The notes below the pieces were generated by a model, which was not told the DNA's origin, searched no databases, and worked only from the letters and a program-made list of their open reading frames with translations. Position numbers and translations under genes: made by a program. Shown here piece after piece: positions 44,972 to 53,856 of a stretch of DNA of 64,000 nt. Source of the stretch: CAIWHR01 sp039931775 (GTDB taxonomy: Bacteria; Pseudomonadota; Gammaproteobacteria; Burkholderiales; Casimicrobiaceae); assembly GCA_039931775.1 (NCBI GenBank), contig JBDTRG010000129.1, forward strand, positions 81,154 to 145,153, read 5' to 3'. The number at the start of each line of letters is the position of its first letter. The first letter of the stretch is position 1.

Positions 44972-45087
44972 GTTCCTGATGGAGGACGCGGCTGTAGCCT
45001 GTACCGGCCGTGTCGGCGCGCGATTGTGAAGGCTGGAGCACAGCGTACCATCGGATTCGATCGATCGCCCCATACCTGCGCCAGCCG

Positions 45088-46611
45088 ATGCCGATTCGCA
45101 TGACCCGTTCGCGCACCCTCGGCGGCAGCATGGCCCATGGCATCGCCTGGATGCTGCTGTTCAAAGTCGTCGATCGGGCCGTCGGATTCGTCAGCGTGAT
45201 CGTGCTGGCGCGGCTCCTGGTCCCCGCGGATTTCGGCCTGATCGCACTCGCGATGTCGGCAATCGCCCTGCTCGACGCACTGGGCGCATTCGGCCTCGAG
45301 ACGGCGTTGATCCAGCGCGCGGATGCCCGGCGCGAACACTTCGACGCGGTATGGTCGTTCAATGTGGCGAACGGTGCGCTGACGGGCGCGGTAGGCATCG
45401 CCATCGCCTGGTGGGTGGCCGCATTCTACGGTGACGAACGGCTCGTGGCGGTAATGTTTGTCCTGTCGATCGCGCGCATCGTGCGGGGGTTCGAGAACGT
45501 CGGCGTCGTCGCGTTCCGGAAGGAAATGGAATTCGATCGGGAATTCCGCTATCTCGTCGCCAAGCGGCTGACGACCACGGTACTGGTCACGCTGCCGCTT
45601 GCGTTCGTACTCCACAATTACTGGGCGCTGCTCATCGGAACGCTCGCGGGAACGTCGATCGGCGTCGCATTGAGTTACGCGATGCATCCGTTCCGACCGC
45701 GGCTGTCCTTCGCCGGCATCGGCCCGCTGCTTCACTTTTCGAAGTGGCTCTACCTGACGAGCCTCATCGAATTCGCCCATGGACGGGTGGCCGACGTGAT
45801 GGTCGGTCGCTGGACGGGTGCGGCGGCCGTCGGTTCGCTTGCGATGGCGCGCGAGCTCGCGCGGTTTCCGACGCAGGAGCTCTCCGCGCCGGTCAATCGT
45901 GCGGTCTTCCCCGGCTACGTGAAGCTCGCCGGCGACCGAGGAGGGTTGCGGCGCGGCTACCTCAAGGTCACCTCGGCGCTCCTGCTGATGATTCTGCCGG
46001 CCGGTGTGGGTTTGAGCCTCCTCGCCGAGCCGGTGACGCGGGCGCTGATCGGCGAGAAATGGCTCGCGGCCATTCCACTGATTCAGGTGCTGTCAATCAA
46101 CGGGATCATGGGCGTCCTGTTGGGCACTGCGTACCACGTGAATCTGGCCGTCGGCATGTCGCGGTCAACGACCATGGTGCTCGCAATCAAGATCGCCATC
46201 GCGCTGCCGCTGATGTTCTGGACGATCCCGGAATACGGTGCGCAGGGCGCAGTGCTGTCCATGTTCGTCGCGCTCCTGGCGACGATGCCGCTCAACTGGC
46301 TGCTGCTGCGCAGGGCGATCGAGTTCGGATGGAGCGAAGTCACGCACATCCTGTGGCGCCCTCTGGCCGGAACCGTCGCGATGAGCGCGGCCGTGTTCGC
46401 GACGAGGTATGCCTGGCCGACCCCCGCCGGGTTGTTCGAGCAGGTCGCCTATCTCGCGATGCTCGTCACGGGCGGCGCTCTAGTCTACGCAGTGGTCGTC
46501 TACCTGCTCTGGAAGCCGCAAAGCGACCCGGAAAGTGCCGAGGCCTGGGCGCTCGCGCAGGGTCGGCGTGCGCTTGCCGCCGCGGGTGCGCGCTTCGCGC
46601 AACGTCGCTGA
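45088..46611 (+). CDS. Polysaccharide/oligosaccharide flippase (Wzx/WzxC-like)
   Basis: The 507-residue protein has about 12-14 membrane segments and the polysaccharide transporter pattern: HGIAWMLLFKVVDRAVGFVSVIVLARLLVPADFGLIALAMS at the start and later FSKWLYLTSLIEFAHGRVADVMVGRWTGAAAVGSLAMARELA. Relatives flip lipid-linked glycans across the inner membrane. I chose the ATG at 45088; 45100 is an alternative, and neither has a strong ribosome binding site. In an NRPS island it may export the peptide product or a glycan to which it is joined. Confidence 0.85.
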   Translation: MPIRMTRSRTLGGSMAHGIAWMLLFKVVDRAVGFVSVIVLARLLVPADFGLIALAMSAIALLDALGAFGLETALIQRADARREHFDAVWSFNVANGALTGAVGIAIAWWVAAFYGDERLVAVMFVLSIARIVRGFENVGVVAFRKEMEFDREFRYLVAKRLTTTVLVTLPLAFVLHNYWALLIGTLAGTSIGVALSYAMHPFRPRLSFAGIGPLLHFSKWLYLTSLIEFAHGRVADVMVGRWTGAAAVGSLAMARELARFPTQELSAPVNRAVFPGYVKLAGDRGGLRRGYLKVTSALLLMILPAGVGLSLLAEPVTRALIGEKWLAAIPLIQVLSINGIMGVLLGTAYHVNLAVGMSRSTTMVLAIKIAIALPLMFWTIPEYGAQGAVLSMFVALLATMPLNWLLLRRAIEFGWSEVTHILWRPLAGTVAMSAAVFATRYAWPTPAGLFEQVAYLAMLVTGGALVYAVVVYLLWKPQSDPESAEAWALAQGRRALAAAGARFAQRR

Positions 46612-46684
46612 CCGCGACCGCATGGCATCGGTCCCTCGTGTCGGTTCGCGACGTCCGGCGCGACGGACCCCCGGCTTGCAGCCG

Positions 46685-47656
46685 TCACTCGACCTTGATC
46701 CCGGCGTTCCTGACGAGGATCGAATATTTCGCGATGTCCGATCGAATCGATGCTCCCATTGCCGCCGGCGATTCGTCGATCGGCTCGTAACCATGCTGCA
46801 GGATGCGCTGCCGGATCTCGTCGCTGCGCAGAACCTGGGCCAGCGCTTCGTCGAGTCTGCCGATGATCGCGGGTGGAACGCCGGCGGGGGCCAGCAGCCC
46901 GTACCACGGTTCGATCGCAAAGCCCGGGAACCCCTGTTCGCCCATCGTCGGGAGATCCGGCAAGCTCGCTGAACGCTTGTCGCCGGCGCCGGCCAGCAGG
47001 CGTAGCGTACCCGCCCTGGCGTGGGGCAGTATCAGCGAGAGATCGGTGAACATGATGTCGACCTGCCCGCCCACGAGATCGGCGAGGCCGGGCGCCGATC
47101 CCTTGTACGGAATCTCGACGATGTCGATGCCCGCCATCGACTTGAAAAGCTCGGAGGCCAGATTGGAGTTGCTGCCGTTGCCGGCGGAGGCGTACGTCAA
47201 TCGGCCGGGATGCGCGCGCGCGTACGAGACGAGCTCTTCGATCGTCTTTGCCGGAACCTTCGAGTTCACCGCGAGCGCGTAGGGCACGCGTGCGACGCCG
47301 CCGATCGGAACGAAATCCCTGACCGGGTCGTAGGGGAGCGACTTGAACAGCGCGACGGCGATCGCGAGGTTGCTGGGCCCGCCGACAAGGATCGTGTAGC
47401 CGTCCGCGGGTGCCTTGGCCACGTAATCCGCCCCGATCGTCCCGCCGACTCCACCACGGTTTTCGACGACGACGGGCTGCTTCAGGATTTCGGAAAGCCG
47501 TTGCGTCACCATGCGCGCGACGACATCGGTCTGGCCGCCCGCCGCCTGGGCGACGACAAGCTTGATGGGACGCGTCGGGTAGCTCTGCGCGAAACCGTTC
47601 GCCGAGAAAATCGCGGCGAGCGCGGTCGCGAAGAAAAATCTCCCGATCGGACTCAC
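46685..47656 (-). CDS. Bug-family (TctC) periplasmic substrate-binding protein
   Basis: The 323-residue protein has a signal peptide (FFFATALAAIFSANGFA), the typical YPTRPIKLVVAQAAGGQTDVVARM start, VVENRGGVGGTIGADYVAKAPADGYT, and PYKGSAPGLADLVGGQVDIMF. Bug proteins bind small acids such as dicarboxylates, aromatic acids or amides in the periplasm. The GTG start overlaps the stop of the A-PCP gene (GTGA), so the two are translationally coupled. That suggests the bound molecule could be the acid that the A-PCP protein activates. The nearest TctA/TctB genes lie 17 kb away. Confidence 0.9.
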   Translation of the reverse strand: MSPIGRFFFATALAAIFSANGFAQSYPTRPIKLVVAQAAGGQTDVVARMVTQRLSEILKQPVVVENRGGVGGTIGADYVAKAPADGYTILVGGPSNLAIAVALFKSLPYDPVRDFVPIGGVARVPYALAVNSKVPAKTIEELVSYARAHPGRLTYASAGNGSNSNLASELFKSMAGIDIVEIPYKGSAPGLADLVGGQVDIMFTDLSLILPHARAGTLRLLAGAGDKRSASLPDLPTMGEQGFPGFAIEPWYGLLAPAGVPPAIIGRLDEALAQVLRSDEIRQRILQHGYEPIDESPAAMGASIRSDIAKYSILVRNAGIKVE

Positions 47657-49536
47657 GACTCGCCGTCCCGGGTGCCGCCGATCGCGTTCATCATCCGTGG
47701 GACGCGGTGCTGAGCGGCGATGGGCGGCAGCGCGAGCGCGGCGCCGGCGCGCGGGTCGCTGTCGAGCAACCCGGCGAATTCGGCGACGGTCGGCCGTCGG
47801 AAGAGCTGGGTCGTCGTCAGATGTCCGCCGAGCACCGCGTTGAGATGCGCGACCAGTTGCGCACCGCGCAGCGAATCGCCGCCGAGCTGGAAGAAGTTGT
47901 CGAAGGCGCCGACGCGCGAGGCGCCAAGCACCGAAGCAAACTGGCGCGCAACTTCCTCCTCCCGCGGGCCGCGCGGCGGCGTGAATTTCTGGCGCAGCGA
48001 ATCGGCCAGAAGGTGCGCGAGGTCGCGGCGCCGGACCTTGCCGAGCGGATTTTTCGGCAGCGCCGTGACGAGCACGATATGGCTCGGCACCTTGTAGGCC
48101 GCCAGCTGATCGAGCGCGAAGTCGCGCAATTGTTGCGCGGTCACGGATGCGCTTCGGATGACGACGGCCGCGGCGACATCCTCGCCGAGCGTCGGGTGCG
48201 CGACGGCAAATGTCGCCGCCTCGACGACCTCGGGGTGGCGCATCAGCGCGGCGTCGACTTCGAACGGCGAAACCTTCATCCCACCGCGATTCAGGAGTTC
48301 CTTGAGGCGGCCCGTCAGGTAAAGGTAGCCGTCGTCATCGAAATGACCGAGGTCTCCTGTCCGGAACCAGCCCTCCCGAAACGCTTCGCGATTGGCCTCG
48401 GGATCGTTCTCGTATTGCCGGATGATGCCCGCGCCGCGGAGGACGACTTCGCCCGTTTCAAGCGGTGGCAGCGGGACGCCGGCGTTGTCGTGGATCTGCA
48501 CCTCGGGTCCTGCCGGGCGCCCGACGGAGCCGGCGCGCCTGATACCTGGCGGAAGCGGATTGATCGCAACGAGGCCGGCCTCGGACATCCCGTAGGCCTG
48601 GACGACGGGAACACCGAGCAGCGATTCCAGCCGGGCTTGGATGGTCGTCGGCAGCGTGGTCGCACCCGACCAGACGAGTCGTAGCGAGCCGGCGGGAATC
48701 GGCCCGTTGCGCTCGTGCGCCTCCAGCAAGGCGAGGTGGGTCGCGGGACCGGCCGAATAGTAGGTCGCCTTGAAGTGGTTGACCAAGTCAAGGAATTTGC
48801 GGGCGTCGAATCCGGCCGGGCAAACGATGCTTCCGCCGGCGTACATCATGGCGAGAACGCTCCGGCGTATGCCCGACGTCGTGAACATCGGTGCGACGCC
48901 CAGGCACCGATCGGCGCGGGTGAACTCGAGCGCTTGATCCTGCCGGCGGATCGAATCGATCAGGTCCGCCTGAAGAATGGGAAGAACTTTCGGCTTCCCC
49001 GTCGTTCCCGACGTCGTGATCAGCAGGGCGATGTCGGTCGCATCGGGCGGCCCGGCGAAATCTGGAGTGGCGCGCCGGTCGACGTGGAGCGTGAACGTGC
49101 CGGCGGCATCGGCGCTGCATTCGACGAGGTCCACGATTTCCAGGCCGCGTGCGAGCGCCACACGCCGCACCGGCAGGTTGTCGCCCTGGCGAACGATGAC
49201 GGCGTCGGCACGAAGGCTCGTGAGAAGCACGCGGCAGGCCTCCTCGTCGGTCGCCGGGTTGAGCGGCGCGCAAGTCGCGCAGGATCCGACCGCCAGCAAC
49301 AGGACGGCGACCTCCGGGCCGTTCGGCACGGCGATCACGATGCGGCTCCCGCGTCCCAGGCCGGCGCCCGCGAGTGTGCGCACCGCGCGATCGACGACCC
49401 CGTTCAACGCACCATAGGTCAGCGCGGGGCGCCCCGGTGCCAGGATCGCTGGGGCGGCGGGATCGTATCGCGCCTGGTCGGCCAGAACCTTCGCGATCGT
49501 GTTCATCGCGGAAATTTCGTCATGTGTTCGGATCAT
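47653..49536 (-). CDS. Adenylation-carrier (A-PCP) didomain protein, second copy
   Basis: The 627-residue protein starts at the ATG with AAGG upstream; the frame is open further without a better site. Adenylation motifs: ITTSGTTGKPKVLPI (A3), VVQAYGMSEAGLV (A5), GWFRTGDLGHFDDDGY (A7), GRLKELLNRGGMKVSP (A8), GKVRR (A10). The carrier domain has FFQLGGDSLRGA. It is paralogous to 33062-34933 along its length, with the same order and ends, but the active-site regions differ, so the substrates may differ too. It is coupled to the Bug gene. It probably feeds an acyl or aminoacyl unit to the NRPS. Confidence 0.85.
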   Translation of the reverse strand: MIRTHDEISAMNTIAKVLADQARYDPAAPAILAPGRPALTYGALNGVVDRAVRTLAGAGLGRGSRIVIAVPNGPEVAVLLLAVGSCATCAPLNPATDEEACRVLLTSLRADAVIVRQGDNLPVRRVALARGLEIVDLVECSADAAGTFTLHVDRRATPDFAGPPDATDIALLITTSGTTGKPKVLPILQADLIDSIRRQDQALEFTRADRCLGVAPMFTTSGIRRSVLAMMYAGGSIVCPAGFDARKFLDLVNHFKATYYSAGPATHLALLEAHERNGPIPAGSLRLVWSGATTLPTTIQARLESLLGVPVVQAYGMSEAGLVAINPLPPGIRRAGSVGRPAGPEVQIHDNAGVPLPPLETGEVVLRGAGIIRQYENDPEANREAFREGWFRTGDLGHFDDDGYLYLTGRLKELLNRGGMKVSPFEVDAALMRHPEVVEAATFAVAHPTLGEDVAAAVVIRSASVTAQQLRDFALDQLAAYKVPSHIVLVTALPKNPLGKVRRRDLAHLLADSLRQKFTPPRGPREEEVARQFASVLGASRVGAFDNFFQLGGDSLRGAQLVAHLNAVLGGHLTTTQLFRRPTVAEFAGLLDSDPRAGAALALPPIAAQHRVPRMMNAIGGTRDGES

Positions 49537-49594
49537 CGGACCTTGGGTCGAGGTTTGCGGGAATGGGCGTCCCCCCGCGTGCCTCGCAGCGGTG

Positions 49595-50542
49595 CTACGC
49601 GCGGTGCACCCAGCCGTTAACCGTGAATCGGCTATCGCGAAAATCTTTCGACGCGACGAATACGGGCGTGACCTCGTGCATGATCGCCGCATTGAAGAAT
49701 ACGATGCTGTTGTTGCGCGGCTCGATGACTTGAAATTGCTCGGTACGCGCGAGCTTCGCATTGCGGATCTGGTCGTCGTAGACGCGAAGCTCGCCGCCGG
49801 TGAATACCTTCGGTTCGCGGTTGAAATAGTAGACGTAGGTCAGCTCACGCGTTGCGTCGATCGCGTGTTCGCCCCGATCGGTGTGGACGCGGAAATAGCT
49901 GCCGTCGGTGCTGGCGGTGACCTGGCATTCGATGTGCCCGACCGGGAACGGCGGCAGGCTGAGTTTCGCCATCACGTCGGGCATCACCGAGCGAATCCTG
50001 CCGACGACGAGGCGAACGATCTCGTCCGGCGCATTGAGGACCAGGGACTGGCGGTAATCCTTGTTGCCCTCGTCGTTTGTCCAGGAGGATCGAAAATCGC
50101 GTTCCGCCGCCATTACGGTCTCGCGAAGCCATGCGCATTCTTCGGCGGACAGAAACGGTTCGAGCTGCGCAACGGCATGGCGCACGATCCGCGGCGGCGG
50201 GTCTGCCGACGGCGCCGTCGCCGTCGCGCCGGCCGCTGTTACCGGCGATGCCGATGGCAGCGCGTCATCCGCGTCCAGCTGCACGAGGATCGCCGGGTCC
50301 GTGACGATACCGACCAGCTGGTGGCTCGCGAACGTCAGCGAGGCGCGGCCGCCCTCTGCCGGAATCTGAAACACCGCATGGACGGCATCGGACCGCCCAC
50401 CGTCCGGTGCGGTGATCGCTTCAAGTAGCTGCACCAGCAGCGGATGTTCGGGCGGCAGTACGAGCATTGCCGCGTGTCCACCGGCCAGCATGACCTTGAC
50501 CCGGATCTCGCGTGCACCGGGTTGTTGCAGGATGAGTTTCAT
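49595..50542 (-). CDS. 2-oxoglutarate/Fe(II) oxygenase, prolyl-hydroxylase type
   Basis: The 315-residue protein has a C-terminal P4H-like double-stranded beta-helix: HTDRGEH (H-x-D), LTYVYYFNREPKVFTGGELRVYDD, a distal His in NAAIMHEVTPV, and an Arg in RFTVNGWVHR for 2-oxoglutarate. The first ~100 residues (MKLILQQPGAREIRVKVMLA to VQLDADD) form a separate, unrecognised domain joined by an Ala/Pro linker. I chose the ATG at 50542, since the frame beyond overlaps pilR. It follows pilR by 56 bases on the same strand, so it may be transcribed with pilSR or belong to the island as a tailoring hydroxylase. Confidence 0.8.
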   Translation of the reverse strand: MKLILQQPGAREIRVKVMLAGGHAAMLVLPPEHPLLVQLLEAITAPDGGRSDAVHAVFQIPAEGGRASLTFASHQLVGIVTDPAILVQLDADDALPSASPVTAAGATATAPSADPPPRIVRHAVAQLEPFLSAEECAWLRETVMAAERDFRSSWTNDEGNKDYRQSLVLNAPDEIVRLVVGRIRSVMPDVMAKLSLPPFPVGHIECQVTASTDGSYFRVHTDRGEHAIDATRELTYVYYFNREPKVFTGGELRVYDDQIRNAKLARTEQFQVIEPRNNSIVFFNAAIMHEVTPVFVASKDFRDSRFTVNGWVHRA

Positions 50543-50598
50543 CGACGGGCCGATGGCGCAAACGCGTGCCGGATCCTCGTATGCGAAGGGCAGAGTGC

Positions 50599-51936
50599 TT
50601 ACTTGATCCCCAGCCTCTCCATCCGGTACCTCATCGCGCGAAAGGTGATGCCCAGCAGTTTTGCCGCCGCGGTCCGGTTGTAGCGCGTCTTCTCGAGCGC
50701 CTCGTTGATCGCCGCGCGCTCGACACGATCGAGGTAATCCTGCAGCGGCCACTTGTCGCCGGCGGTGACCGCGTACTCGGATTCTTCGGCGATCGGCGTC
50801 AGGTGCAAATCCTCGGCCGAGATTCGCTGCGTGTCGGCGGCCAGCGATAGCCCCCGTTCCAGAACGTTCTCGAGCTCGCGGACGTTTCCGGGAAACGGGT
50901 ATCTCTCGAGCGCGACAATCGCCTCTGGATCGAGTTTCGCCGGATTGCCGCGCGACAGTCGCTCGAGGATGGCGCTAGCAATGAGCGGCACGTCCTCGCG
51001 CATCTCGCGCAAGCTCGGCATCGCGAGCTCGATCACGTGCAGCCGGTAATAGAGATCCTGTCGAAACTCGCCGGCGTCGACCAGCGCGGAGAGCTTCTTG
51101 TGCGTCGCGCTGATGATGCGCACGTCGACGGAGTCTTCCTGCGTCGCACCGACCTTGCGGACCTTTTTCTCCTGGATCGCCCGCAGCAGCTTCACCTGCA
51201 TGTGCAGCGGCAGGTCGGCGACCTCGTCGAGGAACAGCGTTCCGCCGTTGGCAGCCTGGAAAAAGCCGTCCCGGTCGGCTTCCGCGCCGGTAAACGCCCC
51301 TTTTCGGTAGCCGAAGAATTCGCTTTCCATCAGGTTTTCCGGGATCGCACCGCAGTTGACGGCGACGAACGGCAACTCCGCCCGTGCGCCTCCGGCATGA
51401 ATCATCCGGGCGGCGAGTTCCTTGCCGCTGCCGGATTCGCCGTTGATGAACACCGGTGCCTGGCTCTTGGCGAGCCGCTCGATCATGTCGCGCACATGCA
51501 GCATCGCCTGCGATTCGCCGAGGAGCCGGTAACCGGAAGCGGGCGGTGCTTTTTCGGGGACCTTCAACGCCTGCTTGACGAGGGCGCGCAGCTGCTCCAG
51601 CGCAACGGGCTTGGCGAGGTAGTCGAATGCCCCGGCCTTGAGCGCCGCGACAGCATTCTCGGCGCTCCCATACGCGGTGATCACCGCAACGGGAAGGTCG
51701 AGGCCCTTCTGGTTGATGTGCTCGACCACACGCAGCCCCGGGCCGTCGGGGAGCCGCATGTCGGTAAGGCAGAGGTCGAACGATTCGGCATCGAGCAGCG
51801 CGATCGCTTCGGCGACGGTCTCCGCACGCGTCGTATCGAGTCCCATCCGCGACAGGGTGAGTTCGAGCAGTTCAAGCAGATCGGGCTCGTCGTCGATGAG
51901 AAGAACTCTCGGCTGGCCGCGGATTTTTCGTGACAT
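50599..51936 (-). CDS. pilR: Sigma-54-dependent response regulator PilR
   Basis: The 445-residue protein has a receiver domain (VLLIDDEPDLLELLELTLSR, phosphorylation Asp in LCLTDMRLPDG), an AAA+ sigma-54 activation domain (GESGSGKELAARMIHAGG Walker A, GAFTGAEADRDGFF, LFLDEVADLPLHMQ Walker B), and a Fis-type helix-turn-helix at the end (NRTAAAKLLGITFRAMRYRMERL). With PilS it controls type IV pilin transcription. It lies 10 bases after pilS. In related bacteria ampD often adjoins pilR; here about 18 kb separate them. Confidence 0.93.
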   Translation of the reverse strand: MSRKIRGQPRVLLIDDEPDLLELLELTLSRMGLDTTRAETVAEAIALLDAESFDLCLTDMRLPDGPGLRVVEHINQKGLDLPVAVITAYGSAENAVAALKAGAFDYLAKPVALEQLRALVKQALKVPEKAPPASGYRLLGESQAMLHVRDMIERLAKSQAPVFINGESGSGKELAARMIHAGGARAELPFVAVNCGAIPENLMESEFFGYRKGAFTGAEADRDGFFQAANGGTLFLDEVADLPLHMQVKLLRAIQEKKVRKVGATQEDSVDVRIISATHKKLSALVDAGEFRQDLYYRLHVIELAMPSLREMREDVPLIASAILERLSRGNPAKLDPEAIVALERYPFPGNVRELENVLERGLSLAADTQRISAEDLHLTPIAEESEYAVTAGDKWPLQDYLDRVERAAINEALEKTRYNRTAAAKLLGITFRAMRYRMERLGIK

Positions 51937-51946
51937 GGATTTCCTC

Positions 51947-53602
51947 TTATTTCACTGCGGGTTTGAATGCGCGCTTCATCGTCATCCGAAAATGGGCGCC
52001 GGGGCCCCTGGGCAGGAGCTCCAATGCGGCACCATTTGCGTCGCAGAGTTCGCGCGCGATGTAAAGACCGAGCCCCGTTCCGCCGGGGCGCGTCGTGAAG
52101 AAGGGTTCGAATATCTGGCCGCGCAGCTCGCCGGCGATGCCGGGCCCGTCGTCGGCGAGTTCGCAGATGATCGCATCGCCCATGTACCCCGGGCGCGCGG
52201 CAATTCGGATGCTGCCGTCCTTTTTCTGGCAATGCTGCCATGCGTTGCGCACCAGATTCCAGACGATCTGGTTGAGATGTCCGCGGTCGAAGAGCACGCG
52301 GACTTCATCGGGGACGAGGATGACGATCGCCTTCGCCGGCAGGCTTTCGGCCTGGACGATCTCCTCGACCAACGCGCGCATGAAGTCGCCCAGCAGCACC
52401 ACTTCGGGTTGCTGCCGGTCGCGCCGGTTGAGCTGGAGCACTTCGCCGACGATCCGGTCGATCCGCTTCGCGTTGTTGCGAATCATGCCAAGGAGCCGCG
52501 CGCCGGCCGGAGGCACGGCGCCGTCCTCCTCGAGCAACTGCGCGGCCTGGTTGATGGCCGACAACGGATTGCGAACTTCGTGCGCGATCGACGCCGTCAG
52601 CCGGCCGAGCGCCGCGAGCTTCATCTGCTGCGCTTCGTTCTGCGCGCGACCGAGGTCTTCGAGGTAGATAAGCGTGCCGCCGTTCAGGCCGGAACCGATG
52701 CGCACGAGCCGCACGCGCACCAGCCGCTGCGACGATTCCACCTTGAACGGCGGGAGTGCCTCGGTGTAGTCCTCCTGCCAGCGCCGCCAGTAGTCGTGCA
52801 GCGTCGAACTGAATTCGGCGAGCCGCATGCCGCCGCGCATCCGCCCGAAGCCGCCCAGCAAACGCGTCACTTGCGCGTTGTGCCCGCGAACCACCCCGTT
52901 CAGGTCGACGACCAGCACGCCATCCTGCATGTCCTGAATGATCAGTCGATTGACCTGTTCGAGGTTCGCCACGTCAATCCCGCGCTGCGCCGCGAGATCC
53001 TCCGAGGCCTTGGTGTAGCGGCCGAGCGCGACGGCGATGCCGATGGTCGCGAAGTAGCCGAAGCCGATGAGGCCGGTCTGGAAAGGTTGAGCGCCGGTGA
53101 CGCGGCCCTCGAGCATCCGCCAGACGTCGAGACCGAGCAGGATGAAGCTTGCGAGCGCGGCATGGAAGAATGCCGTTTGCGTGCGCAGCAGCCAGCCGCT
53201 CGCCGCGAGCTGCGGAAACAGCAGGATCGGGAGCGACCCGCCGGTGCCGCCACCAGCCACCATCACCAGCGCGATGCACAGCACGTCGCCGAACAGGAGC
53301 GTGGACACGAGCGGCGGGAGCGACAGCGATATCGGCTCGCGCTGGATCCATACGAAGGTAATCAGTCCAAAGACAAAATACAGCGCCGAGGCCCAGACGA
53401 ACGCATTGGGGGCCGCGATGCCGAGCACGCGGAGGTCGAGCAGCAGTGCCGTTCCAAGGAGCGCCGCACCACAGACCGCGCGATAGACGCCGACGATCCA
53501 GAGGATCCGGCGGCCCGATTCTTCAGCGGAGATCGGAACCGGCTGCTCGAAGGGCGCCGCGTCGGGACCCGCCTGGATCTGGGCGTTGTCGCTGGTGTCC
53601 AC
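51947..53602 (-). CDS. pilS: Sensor histidine kinase PilS
   Basis: The 551-residue protein has six N-terminal membrane segments, a PAS-like domain (NRLIIQDMQDGVLVVDLNGVV), a phosphoacceptor helix with the His in LTASIAHEVRNPLSAINQAAQLL, and an ATPase domain (NQIVWNLVRNAWQH, ELADDGPGIAGEL, TTRPGGTGLGLYIA). It is the inner-membrane partner of PilR. I chose the GTG at 53602, since GAGG lies 7 bases upstream and it clears the preceding gene; the longer frame overlaps that gene. Confidence 0.92.
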   Translation of the reverse strand: MDTSDNAQIQAGPDAAPFEQPVPISAEESGRRILWIVGVYRAVCGAALLGTALLLDLRVLGIAAPNAFVWASALYFVFGLITFVWIQREPISLSLPPLVSTLLFGDVLCIALVMVAGGGTGGSLPILLFPQLAASGWLLRTQTAFFHAALASFILLGLDVWRMLEGRVTGAQPFQTGLIGFGYFATIGIAVALGRYTKASEDLAAQRGIDVANLEQVNRLIIQDMQDGVLVVDLNGVVRGHNAQVTRLLGGFGRMRGGMRLAEFSSTLHDYWRRWQEDYTEALPPFKVESSQRLVRVRLVRIGSGLNGGTLIYLEDLGRAQNEAQQMKLAALGRLTASIAHEVRNPLSAINQAAQLLEEDGAVPPAGARLLGMIRNNAKRIDRIVGEVLQLNRRDRQQPEVVLLGDFMRALVEEIVQAESLPAKAIVILVPDEVRVLFDRGHLNQIVWNLVRNAWQHCQKKDGSIRIAARPGYMGDAIICELADDGPGIAGELRGQIFEPFFTTRPGGTGLGLYIARELCDANGAALELLPRGPGAHFRMTMKRAFKPAVK

Positions 53603-53610
53603 GAATTGCC

Positions 53611-53850
53611 TCAATGCCGCTTCCCGCAGCCCGGTTCGCCGCAGATGACCCCTTCGGGGCTGCGCTTCGCATCGCTGCTCGGCAGATAGATCCCGCACCG
53701 GACACACCGGACCATCGGCTCGCCGGGCGATGCGGGCGGCGAACGCGGGTCACTCGGGTCGTCGCGCCGCTTTGCCTTCGCGACGTTCAGCAGCCGCAAC
53801 CCGAACAGCACCACGCCGATGACGACGATCCAGATGAGTACCTTGGCCAT
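53611..53850 (-). CDS. PP0621-family small membrane protein with zinc-ribbon-like end
   Basis: The 79-residue protein has one N-terminal membrane helix (VLIWIVVIGVVLFGLRLLNVA), a Pro/Asp-rich linker, and a Cys pattern C-x-x-C...C-x-x-x-x-C (RCVRCGIYLPSS, VICGEPGCGK) that suggests metal binding. This family is regularly found upstream of pilS in betaproteobacteria. The function is unknown. It lies 8 bases before pilS and 6 after the dehydrogenase gene, in one leftward run. Confidence 0.85.
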   Translation of the reverse strand: MAKVLIWIVVIGVVLFGLRLLNVAKAKRRDDPSDPRSPPASPGEPMVRCVRCGIYLPSSDAKRSPEGVICGEPGCGKRH

Positions 53851-53856
53851 TGGGCG

